Source: CAVHIG01 sp963636105 (GTDB taxonomy: Bacteria > Bacillota > Clostridia > Peptostreptococcales > Anaerovoracaceae). From it: a stretch of DNA of 11,692 bases. The position numbers and the translations under genes were made by a program. The stretch's first letter is position 1. Every line of letters starts with the position of its first letter. The notes beneath the pieces are model-generated. The model had not been told where the DNA came from. It searched no databases and saw nothing but the letters and a program-made list of their open reading frames with translations. The stretch spans positions 1 through 11,692 of the forward strand of contig CAVHIG010000054.1 of the NCBI GenBank assembly GCA_963636105.1. Reading direction: 5' to 3'. This document shows, piece after piece, positions 1-5,970 of the stretch.

Positions 1-284
1 AAAGGTATCGTGATTTAGTTGATTTTCAAATTTTGCGATACCTTTTGACCCTTACGGACACAAATTTCAGAGCGTTGAGAGAGAATTTACAGCAAAAGTA
101 TCGTGATTTATCCAAATTCCGAATTTCACGATACCTTTTGCAAGAAAAAAGTATCGTGAAAACTTAAAAATTCGATTTTCGCGATACTTTCGTCCGTTTT
201 TTAAGTGAAAAAGCTCTAAAATGGGCGATTTTACAACCAAAAGGTATCGTGATTTTTAAAAAAATGTGATTTCACGATACCTTT
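1..284. repeat. Cluster of four AAAGGTATCGTGA inverted repeats
   Basis: Four hairpin-forming inverted repeats share one arm sequence. Their arms are 1-10/36-45; 92-106/126-141 (one bulged C at 135); 148-162/176-190 (one G-T pair); and 240-252/272-284 (13 bp, perfect). Loops are 13 to 25 nt. The spacers between units 1 and 2 and between units 3 and 4 look weakly alike (both end in an A/T-rich TTTACA..CAAAAG stretch before the next arm), and these pairs are each offset by about 92 bp. That suggests duplication of a repeat-plus-spacer unit. No open frame of note and no T-tracts typical of terminators are present. Function is unknown; a palindromic intergenic element or protein-binding array is possible. 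The cluster may continue upstream of the window. Confidence 0.85.
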
Positions 285-392
285 ACATATTTTGGAATCA
301 AGAAAGTGCGTCCCTGTATACAAACTGTTCCTGGTGGGCTTTGAACAGTAACCGGTGAATGTGGCTGCTTCGTTTTGATGCGCGCAAAGCTC

Positions 393-421
393 TTGACACG
401 GTTTGTAAAAAAAGATATAAT
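393..421 (+). promoter_or_regulatory. Consensus sigma-70/sigma-A promoter
   Basis: A perfect TTGACA -35 box (393-398) and a perfect TATAAT -10 box (416-421) are separated by exactly 17 bp. The predicted start of transcription is about 428. The next gene on this strand is the acyl-CoA synthetase at 837, so the promoter implies a leader of roughly 400 nt. Confidence 0.85.
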
Positions 422-436
422 GGTTTGGTAAACCAT
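420..436. promoter_or_regulatory. Operator-like dyad over the transcription start
   Basis: The sequence ATGGTTT-GGT-AAACCAT is a perfect 7-bp dyad with a 3-nt centre. It overlaps the last bases of the -10 box and the predicted start of transcription of the 393-421 promoter. A repressor bound here would block RNA polymerase. It could equally fold as a hairpin at the 5' end of the mRNA. No regulator family is identified from this sequence. Confidence 0.5.
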
Positions 437-836
437 ATAGCGCCGAGTCTCTGAGGCAGAATTAGAAGTGATTCCGTGAGAAGGAGTGGGTGCCTGAAGC
501 GGAAACGGCGTCGGTAGCTGAGCCTGAGCCGAGTGCTGGATACCTGAGCCGGAAACGGTGGTGCTGTCATAGCAAAGATCTGGAAGTTTAAGCAAAACCG
601 CTTGTAGAACCGATGAAAAGTAATGGGCAGTTTGGATTAAAAACATCTGAAATTAGAAAAGCTTTCCAGGAAGGCAGCAAATAAGAAAGTATATCGCCAT
701 AACAACAAAGCATCTGAGAAAATGACAGATAGATGACAAATAAAAACAGGCAAGGAAGAAAAAATCGAGCGGAAAACCAGGTAAGAAAATCCAAAGAGAA
801 AACCAGGTAAAAAACCAGAGGAGAACCAAAGCAAAA
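437..836 (+). other. Long untranslated leader of the acyl-CoA synthetase gene
   Basis: About 400 nt lie between the predicted transcription start and the ATG at 837. The first part (437-600) is GC-richer and contains a direct repeat of CCTGA(A/G)C-GGAAACGG at 493-508 and 543-558. The last part (700-836) is strongly purine-rich with repeated AAAACCAGGTAA. A possible 33-codon GTG frame starts at 490, but its AAGGAG box is only 3 nt away, so it is not called as a gene. No known riboswitch class (T-box, SAM, cobalamin and similar) was recognised. Confidence 0.45.
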
Positions 837-2576
837 ATGATACCATACAAAAGATGCAAGCAAAACTATCCATATTACGAGGTCGAGAAGATTGAAAACG
901 CGCGCGAGCTTATGGAAAAGGCCGTAAGCGAGGCAGGCGACAAGCCGGCGTTCAAATATAAAGAGGGCAAGGAGGTAAGGACGGTCAGCTATCGCGAATT
1001 TCGCGACGACACATTTGCCCTTGGTACAGCGCTTGCGGAGCTTGGCATGATAGATAGGCATGTAGCGCTCATCAGCGAAAACAGCTACAAATGGGTCACT
1101 GTCTACATCACAATGCTCCAAAGCAACGGCGTCTATGTGCCGGTCGACAAGGAGCTCCCGCTCAAGGATATCATAAATGTTCTCGAAAACAGCGACAGCG
1201 AGCTGCTTTTCTATTCCGGACGCTACGAAAAATACATTCCGGAGCTTATGGAAGCGCTGCCTCGTATAAAATATTTTGTGGCACTTTCTGACAAAGAACC
1301 GAGAGACGCGAGCCAGAAAAAAATAAAATACAAAGACCTTCTGGAGCGCGGCCGCGAGCTTTACAAGGGCGGCGACACCTCCTATTCCTCCATACAGACC
1401 GACACGAGCAAAATGCGAGTGCTCGTATACACATCCGGCACGACAGGCATGGCAAAGGGTGTAATGCTTTCCGAGAAAAACCTCATAAGCGTAGCATATT
1501 ACGGAATGCAGGTCTCGAGAGTTTACACAACGGCACTTTCTGTACTGCCGCTACATCACACATATGAAGGTGCGGCAGGACTGCTTTTCTCGCTTCACAG
1601 CCACGCCTGCGTCTGTATAAATGAAAGCCTGAAATCCATATTGAAAAACATGCAGCTCTACAAGCCGGACTACATCTACCTTGTGCCGGCATTTGTGGAA
1701 ATGTTTTACAAACGTATTTGGGCCGCTGCCGAAGCGAACGGAGAGGCTGAAAAACTGAGGAGAACAATCGCACTCTCGGACTTCCTGCGCCGTTTCCGCA
1801 TCGACCTGAGAGAACCTCTCTTTAGGAAGGTGCGCGAGGTATTCGGCGGGCGGCTTATCAAGATTCCGGTGGGCGGCGCGCCGCTGAGGGCAGAGCTGGG
1901 CGACTTTTTTGACAGCATCGGAATAAATCTCGTGAACGGCTACGGAATTACGGAATGTTCGCCGCTTGTGAGCGCAAACCGCGATGATTTCAACGATGCG
2001 GCGACGGTCGGCGTGAAGATTCCGTGCGTGGAGATAAAATTTGAGGACGTGAATGAGGACGGCGAGGGTGAGATTTGCGTCCGGGGCGATACGGTGATGC
2101 TGGGATATTACAAGAATCCTGAGCTGACGGCCGAGGTGATTTCCGCGGATGGCTGGTTTAGGACGGGCGATTACGGGCACATGAACGAGAAGGAGCAGCT
2201 TGTCATCACCGGGCGTAAGAAAAATCTCATCGTTCTCGATAATGGCAAGAATGTATTTCCGGAGGAGATTGAAAATTACATAATGGGCATTCCGTATGTG
2301 GCGGAGGTCGTGGTGCGCGGGCTGCGGGCTGATGGAAGCGCGAGCGGTCTCGGCGGCGGAAACGGCGTAGAGACGGGGCTTTTGGCGGAGGTTTACTTAA
2401 ATCCGGAGAAGCTTTCGACAAGCTATGCGGAGCTTTCGGAGGAGGAGCTTGTGGGAGTTGTGACGGATGATATCTACAAGGTTTGCCGCGAGCTTCCGAT
2501 ATATAAGCAGATTACGCGGGTTGTGCTGCGTGACAAGCCGTTTGACAAAACGACTACAAATAAGATAAAGAGGTAG
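837..2576 (+). CDS. AMP-forming acyl-CoA synthetase (long-chain fatty acid-CoA ligase type)
   Basis: This 579-residue protein belongs to the adenylate-forming (AMP-binding) superfamily, which activates a carboxylic acid with ATP to an acyl-adenylate and passes it to CoA. All core motifs are visible: the P-loop YTSGTTGMAKG at 198-208, NGYGITECSP at 367-376, GWFRTGD at 439-445, the hinge GRKKNLIVLDNGKN at 459-472, and a C-terminal TTTNKIKR whose Lys576 matches the catalytic lysine. Length and motifs fit the long-chain (FadD/FAA-like) group, but the acyl substrate cannot be read from sequence. No transmembrane segment or signal peptide is evident. The ATG at 837 follows GAGGAG (818-823) at a rather long 13-nt spacing; no better in-frame start lies before the conserved region. 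A Gly/Ser-rich stretch at 498-515 in the C-terminal subdomain looks like an insertion. It is probably transcribed alone, from the 393-421 promoter to the hairpin at 2639. Confidence 0.88.
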   Translation: MIPYKRCKQNYPYYEVEKIENARELMEKAVSEAGDKPAFKYKEGKEVRTVSYREFRDDTFALGTALAELGMIDRHVALISENSYKWVTVYITMLQSNGVYVPVDKELPLKDIINVLENSDSELLFYSGRYEKYIPELMEALPRIKYFVALSDKEPRDASQKKIKYKDLLERGRELYKGGDTSYSSIQTDTSKMRVLVYTSGTTGMAKGVMLSEKNLISVAYYGMQVSRVYTTALSVLPLHHTYEGAAGLLFSLHSHACVCINESLKSILKNMQLYKPDYIYLVPAFVEMFYKRIWAAAEANGEAEKLRRTIALSDFLRRFRIDLREPLFRKVREVFGGRLIKIPVGGAPLRAELGDFFDSIGINLVNGYGITECSPLVSANRDDFNDAATVGVKIPCVEIKFEDVNEDGEGEICVRGDTVMLGYYKNPELTAEVISADGWFRTGDYGHMNEKEQLVITGRKKNLIVLDNGKNVFPEEIENYIMGIPYVAEVVVRGLRADGSASGLGGGNGVETGLLAEVYLNPEKLSTSYAELSEEELVGVVTDDIYKVCRELPIYKQITRVVLRDKPFDKTTTNKIKR

Positions 2577-2638
2577 GGCTGCGGTGAAATGCAGAAAAAA
2601 TTAAGAATTCCAAGGCTAGTCATACGGTGAGTTTTATG

Positions 2639-2677
2639 GTAAAATAACCACAGAGCTATGCTCTGTGGTTATTTTAC
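2639..2677. terminator. 18-bp perfect hairpin, likely bidirectional terminator
   Basis: Arms 2639-2656 and 2660-2677 pair perfectly over 18 bp around a TAT loop. The GC-rich top (CCACAGAGC/GCTCTGTGG) is flanked by an A-run on the left and TTATTTT on the right, the layout of a factor-independent terminator in either direction. It lies 63 nt after the acyl-CoA synthetase stop. A near copy lies at 2784-2822. Confidence 0.6.
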
Positions 2678-2747
2678 TACGATTTTATTTGCCGCGCCAA
2701 ATATTTGCTCCTTGATAAGCTGATGTGAGCAAAAGGGCGCATGGCAG

Positions 2748-2822
2748 ATTTTACCATAGCCTGTGAGGAAGTGTGCGGCTATGGTAAAATGAACACAGAG
2801 CTGTGCTCTGTGGTTATTTTAC
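2748..2822 (+). promoter_or_regulatory. Two mutually exclusive hairpins ahead of truA
   Basis: ATTTTACCATAGCC (2748-2761) pairs perfectly over 14 bp with 2777-2790. The second hairpin pairs 2784-2801 with 2805-2822 and is a degenerate copy of the 2639-2677 hairpin, with an A/G mismatch at 2793/2813. Both structures need bases 2784-2790, so only one can form in an RNA at a time. This is the geometry of an antiterminator/terminator pair. A fortuitous result of palindrome duplication is the alternative. Confidence 0.45.
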
Positions 2823-2873
2823 TACGATATCACAGCGCTGCGCGGCGGATATTTTTGATTTGGACATACAGAT

Positions 2874-3776
2874 TTGGAAAAAAGAAACATTTTACTTACA
2901 ATAGAGTATGACGGCAGCGGTTTTTGCGGTTGGCAGAGGCAGCCCGGTAAAAGGACGGTTCAGGGTGAGCTTGAAAGAGTGCTCTCCGTTTTGTGTGCTT
3001 GTGAGATAAAGCTTAATGGGACAAGCAGGACGGACGCGGGAGTACACGCACTGGGTCAACGGGCGAGCTTTTGCGGGGAGTTTGGCATACCGACGGATAG
3101 GATTGCGAGGGCAGCGAATAACCTTCTCGCCGGCAGTATGAATAATATGCAGGCCAGCGATGTGCGGATAGTGCGTGCAGAGGAGGTCAGTCCGGAGTTT
3201 CATGCGCGATTTGATGCCAAAGGGAAAAAATACATATATAGGATAAATAATACAGGAGCAGTGGATGTGTTCCGCAGAAATTACGAATATTTTGTGGAAA
3301 GGCCACTGGATTTGGAGGCTATGCAAAAGGCCGCGGAGTATATTGTGGGGGAGCATGATTTTGCGTGCTTCCAGGCGGCCGGGGGTCAGCCAAGGAAGAC
3401 GACGGTGCGGACCATATACAGCTTGGATGTCAAAGCAATGAGCGGGCAGGCACCGGCGGCTTCGGAGTCGGGTAGTGTGGTCAAGGCCGGCGGATGTGAG
3501 GCTGACCGGGCCGGCGGGGTAGGACAGGCCGGAGGGATTGAAATTTCAGTGGTCGGTGACGGCTTCCTCTACAACATGGTGCGCATCATCACCGGCACGC
3601 TTGTGGATGTCGGGCTTGGAAAGATAAATTCTGATGCCTTGCCTGCAATCATAAAAAGCTGCGATAGACAAAGAGCCGGGCATACCGCGCCGCCGCAGGG
3701 ACTTTATCTGGCGGAGGTATATTATGGGAGCTGTGAGCGGATGCTTTTCGCCGGAGGCGAAAAGCTTCGTCTTTAA
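2874..3776 (+). CDS. truA: tRNA pseudouridine(38-40) synthase TruA
   Basis: TruA converts uridine to pseudouridine at positions 38-40 of the tRNA anticodon arm in the cytoplasm. The family signature is clear: LTIEYDGSGFCGWQRQ near the N-terminus, SRTDAGVHALGQ at 51-62 with catalytic Asp54, and GDGFLYNMVRIITGTL at 228-243. At 300 residues it is about 50 longer than usual. Much of the excess is a Gly/Ala/Ser-rich stretch at about 188-222 (3435-3539), before the conserved GDGFLYN block, where relatives have a short linker. The start is TTG at 2874: an in-frame TGA at 2856 leaves no upstream alternative, and there is no convincing Shine-Dalgarno sequence. Translation may therefore be weak or controlled by the hairpins before it. 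Function is secure; the start is less so. Confidence 0.93.
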   Translation: MEKRNILLTIEYDGSGFCGWQRQPGKRTVQGELERVLSVLCACEIKLNGTSRTDAGVHALGQRASFCGEFGIPTDRIARAANNLLAGSMNNMQASDVRIVRAEEVSPEFHARFDAKGKKYIYRINNTGAVDVFRRNYEYFVERPLDLEAMQKAAEYIVGEHDFACFQAAGGQPRKTTVRTIYSLDVKAMSGQAPAASESGSVVKAGGCEADRAGGVGQAGGIEISVVGDGFLYNMVRIITGTLVDVGLGKINSDALPAIIKSCDRQRAGHTAPPQGLYLAEVYYGSCERMLFAGGEKLRL

Positions 3777-3780
3777 GAGA
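3743..3780 (+). terminator. Possible terminator hairpin inside the 3' end of truA
   Basis: GCTTTTCGCC (3743-3752) and GGCGAAAAGC (3756-3765) form a perfect 10-bp stem with a GGA loop, inside the last codons of truA. The following TTCGTCTTT is only a weak T-tract, so termination is uncertain. Confidence 0.35.
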
Positions 3781-3822
3781 AATTCGAGTTTAAGAGGAAT
3801 TTGAGTTTAAGGAAAATTTGGG
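3772..3822 (+). repeat. 17-bp tandem repeat, three copies
   Basis: Three adjacent 17-bp units (3772-3788, 3789-3805, 3806-3822) follow TTTAAGAGAAATTCGAG with a few changes in each. The first copy contains the truA stop codon (TAA, 3774-3776). This looks like local slippage duplication. Confidence 0.8.
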
Positions 3823-3893
3823 ATGACAGCTGGTTTTTGGGCAGCTGCTCTCCGAAAACACAGCTGATATATAACAGATATATATGCAAATGA

Positions 3894-4130
3894 CGCAAAA
3901 ATGTATATTTTCTTAAAAAAGATAAGCAAAATACATTTTTGCGATTTCAAAAATGTATTTTCTGAAGAAAAATCAGAGTAAGATACATTTTTTTGAGCGG
4001 GCAGAGTACAAAAAGGTCGTTTTGAGGAAATTTTGGCTCAAAAAAATGTAAATCTTCTCAAAAAAGCAGACAAAAATACATTTTTGAAAAGGGCAGACAA
4101 AATACTTGACACAACCAATACATTTTTGCG
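3894..4130. repeat. Cluster of CGCAAAAATGTAT inverted repeats
   Basis: Three inverted repeats share the arm core AAAAATGTAT. Their arms are 3894-3906/3931-3943 (13 bp, perfect, CGCAAAAATGTAT), 3949-3958/3983-3992, and 4042-4050/4077-4085. Loops are 24, 24 and 26 nt. A lone right arm, AATACATTTTTGCG, lies at 4117-4130. The copies degrade away from the first. The family is unrelated in sequence to the ones at 1-284 and 2639-2822 but has similar arm lengths. No gene is seen in this 458-bp gap (3777-4234). Confidence 0.8.
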
Positions 4131-4234
4131 AAATCCCAAATGAACATTTTGCAGAAACTATCCACTATCAAATTATTTATTACAAGGCTTCAAGATCATG
4201 TGAGTTTGCAGAAACCATAGAAAGGATACAAAAA

Positions 4235-4693
4235 ATGGAAAGACCGAGCTGGGATGAATATTTCATGGAAATGGCAAAATTGACCGCCAAAAGATCCACC
4301 TGCCTCAGACGTCACGTAGGGGCAGTCATCGTAAAGGACAGGCACATCATCGCCACAGGCTACAATGGTGCGCCGCGCGGACTTGCCCATTGCGAAGAGC
4401 GCGGCGGTTGCATGCGTGAAAAGCTCGGAGTGCCTTCGGGCCAGCGCCATGAGCTTTGCAGAGCCCTGCACGCGGAGCAAAACGCCATAATCCAGGCGGC
4501 TACACTGGGACAGAGTGTAGAGGGCGCCACCATATACATCACACATCAGCCTTGCGTCATCTGCGCAAAGATGATCATAAACGCGGGCATAGAAAAAATT
4601 ATAGTCAAGGAAGGGTATCCGGACGAGCTCTCCGTAGAGATTCTGAATGAGGCCGGACTCAAAATAATAATGCTGGGAGAAAAGGGAGAATAG
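4235..4693 (+). CDS. comEB: Deoxycytidylate (dCMP) deaminase, ComEB type
   Basis: The protein deaminates dCMP to dUMP, supplying thymidylate synthesis. It is a zinc-dependent cytidine/deoxycytidylate deaminase of 152 residues, the normal family size. HAEQNAI carries the zinc-binding His and catalytic Glu, and PCVICAKM carries the two zinc-binding cysteines. The N-terminal WDEYFMEMAKLTAKRSTC and the Cys-rich ERGGCMREK segment are typical of the ComEB/dCMP deaminase group. The ATG at 4235 is chosen because AAAGGA (4221-4226) lies 8 nt before it and homology begins there. The frame is open upstream to a TTG at 4106, but that stretch runs through the repeat cluster and resembles no domain. The stop lies 6 nt before the next gene, so the two are probably cotranscribed. 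The comEB name comes from Bacillus and does not by itself imply competence. Confidence 0.9.
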   Translation: MERPSWDEYFMEMAKLTAKRSTCLRRHVGAVIVKDRHIIATGYNGAPRGLAHCEERGGCMREKLGVPSGQRHELCRALHAEQNAIIQAATLGQSVEGATIYITHQPCVICAKMIINAGIEKIIVKEGYPDELSVEILNEAGLKIIMLGEKGE

Positions 4694-4699
4694 AGAAAA

Positions 4700-5893
4700 A
4701 TGATATTTTGGCTGGTATTTTTGACGGCCTTTGTACTGGCGCTGCTATTTACGCCGGTGGCCATAAAGCTTGCACCCAAGATAGGCGCTGTGGACATTCC
4801 AAAGGACGCGCGCAGAATGCATACAAAGCCGATGCCGCGCTTTGGCGGACTCGCGATTTTCGTAGGTACAACGGCAAGCTTTGTAATATTTCTAAGAAAC
4901 GAACCTGCGTATCTCGGCCTCCTTTGGGGCGGAATACTGATATATCTTTTGGGCATCATCGATGACCTGAAGGGCATGCCCGCAAAGGTAAAGCTCCTCG
5001 GTCAAATCGGCTGCGCGAGCGTAGCCTATGCATTCGGAGTGCGCATATCCTTCATAACAGCGCACTTTGCCGGTGAGGGTCACATATTCTTTGGCGGCGC
5101 GGCCTGCTACTTTGTGACCATCATCTGGATTGTCGGCATCACAAATACAATAAATCTCATAGACGGCCTGGACGGTCTGGCGGCCGGCGTATCTGCCATA
5201 GCCTCGCTTTGCATCGCCTACACGGCCTACATTCACGGTTATTATCCCGCAACACTTGCAATGCTTGCTGTAGCGGGCGGCGCGCTCGGATTTTTGCCAT
5301 TCAATTTCCATCCGGCGAAAATCTTCATGGGCGACGGTGGCTCGCTTTTCCTGGGCTTCATGCTGGCGGCAATATCCACGGCAGGCTCACTAAAGAGCTC
5401 AGCACTCATCGCGACGGCCATCCCTGTCCTCGTGCTGGGCATTCCGATTTTCGATACAGCATTTGCAATTTTTAGAAGAATTGTAAATCACAGACCAATA
5501 ATGGAAGCTGACAAGGGCCATCTGCACCATAGACTGATTGCGGAAGGCTTTGGCCAGCGCAGAGCAGTACTCATGCTCTATGGAATAAGCGCGATAATGG
5601 GCGTAGCTGCAGTGATGCTTTCCCGCGACCTCTTCGTGGAGGCGGCCGGACTTGTGGCCATAGCGGCGATGTACATATACGTATTCCTGACGGACGCAAA
5701 CCACTGGCGGCTTTCTATAAAAAACGACGCTGCCACAAAAGCGGGCGCAGGCGGCAGCAGCAACTCCGGTAGTAGTAGCTCCGGCAGTAGTAGCTCCGGT
5801 AGCAGTAGCGCAAGCGGCAGTAGCTCCGGCGGCGGAAACGGCGAAGGCTCTGCGGCGAGCTCGGCAGTTTCCGCGAAAGAAGCGAATTTTTGA
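4700..5893 (+). CDS. tagO: Undecaprenyl-phosphate GlcNAc-1-phosphate transferase, TagO/WecA family
   Basis: This polytopic membrane enzyme moves GlcNAc-1-phosphate (or a related sugar phosphate) from its UDP donor onto undecaprenyl phosphate, the first step of teichoic acid or similar cell-wall polymer synthesis. Diagnostic cytoplasmic motifs are present: PKDARRMHTKPMPRFGG at 34-50, GIIDDLKGMPAKVKLLGQ at 85-102 (catalytic Asp pair), NTINLIDGLDGLAAG at 149-163, HPAKIFMGDGGSLFLGF at 204-220, and DKGHLHHRL at 271-279. About ten hydrophobic segments span 1-335. The HxH-type end and the neighbouring 2-epimerase favour TagO/WecA over MraY. The ATG follows AAGGGAGAA (4682-4690). Residues about 346-397 form a Ser/Gly tail encoded in part by a 15-bp tandem repeat, not needed for the fold and probably a flexible extension. 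The exact sugar and polymer are inferred. Confidence 0.92.
   Translation: MIFWLVFLTAFVLALLFTPVAIKLAPKIGAVDIPKDARRMHTKPMPRFGGLAIFVGTTASFVIFLRNEPAYLGLLWGGILIYLLGIIDDLKGMPAKVKLLGQIGCASVAYAFGVRISFITAHFAGEGHIFFGGAACYFVTIIWIVGITNTINLIDGLDGLAAGVSAIASLCIAYTAYIHGYYPATLAMLAVAGGALGFLPFNFHPAKIFMGDGGSLFLGFMLAAISTAGSLKSSALIATAIPVLVLGIPIFDTAFAIFRRIVNHRPIMEADKGHLHHRLIAEGFGQRRAVLMLYGISAIMGVAAVMLSRDLFVEAAGLVAIAAMYIYVFLTDANHWRLSIKNDAATKAGAGGSSNSGSSSSGSSSSGSSSASGSSSGGGNGEGSAASSAVSAKEANF
5765..5824 (+). repeat. 15-bp in-frame tandem repeat in tagO tail
   Basis: Units TCCGGTAGTAGTAGC (5765-5779), 5780-5794 and 5795-5809 differ by one or two bases. A more diverged unit lies at 5810-5824. Each encodes Ser-Gly-Ser-Ser-Ser or similar, so copy-number changes would leave the frame intact. 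Confidence 0.85.
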
Positions 5894-5903
5894 AAATAAG
5901 GTC

Positions 5904-5931
5904 TTTAAGCTTTGAAATTTCAAGACTTAAG
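5904..5931. promoter_or_regulatory. 28-bp imperfect palindrome between tagO and the epimerase gene
   Basis: The centre TTGAAATTTCAA (5912-5923) is a perfect 12-bp palindrome. The dyad extends to 5904-5917/5918-5931 with one mismatch (5910/5925) and two G-T pairs. It sits in the 77-bp gap before the 2-epimerase. It has no loop, which suits a DNA operator better than an RNA hairpin. No promoter was assigned to it. Confidence 0.4.
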
Positions 5932-5970
5932 ATTTCGAGAGAGTATAGAAGGCAATGGAGGGGAAAACAA

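Noticed and set aside
1..284. Repeated AAAGGTATCGTGA arms as a possible CRISPR array
   Set aside because: Arms alternate in orientation, spacing is irregular, spacers resemble one another and no cas gene is present.
490..591. 33-codon GTG frame in the acyl-CoA synthetase leader
   Set aside because: The AAGGAG box is only 3 nt from the GTG and the peptide resembles nothing; kept only as a remark on the leader.
272..646. Minus-strand open frame of 124 codons
   Set aside because: No ribosome site, biased composition and it runs through the predicted promoter and leader of the plus-strand gene.
4106..4134. TTGACA at 4106-4111 as a promoter -35 box
   Set aside because: No acceptable -10 box lies 16-18 bp downstream (the hexamer at 17 bp is CGAAAT).
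4106..4234. Upstream TTG start for the dCMP deaminase adding 43 residues
   Set aside because: It crosses the repeat cluster, has no ribosome site and lacks homology; the ATG at 4235 has a good AAAGGA.
5399..5923. Minus-strand open frame of 174 codons over the tagO end
   Set aside because: It is a shadow of tagO, with Ala/Thr repeats produced by the reverse of the Ser/Gly-coding tandem repeat.
5890..5970. TTG start at 5890 for the UDP-GlcNAc 2-epimerase
   Set aside because: The extra 27 residues are unconserved and GGAGGGG clearly sets the start at 5971.
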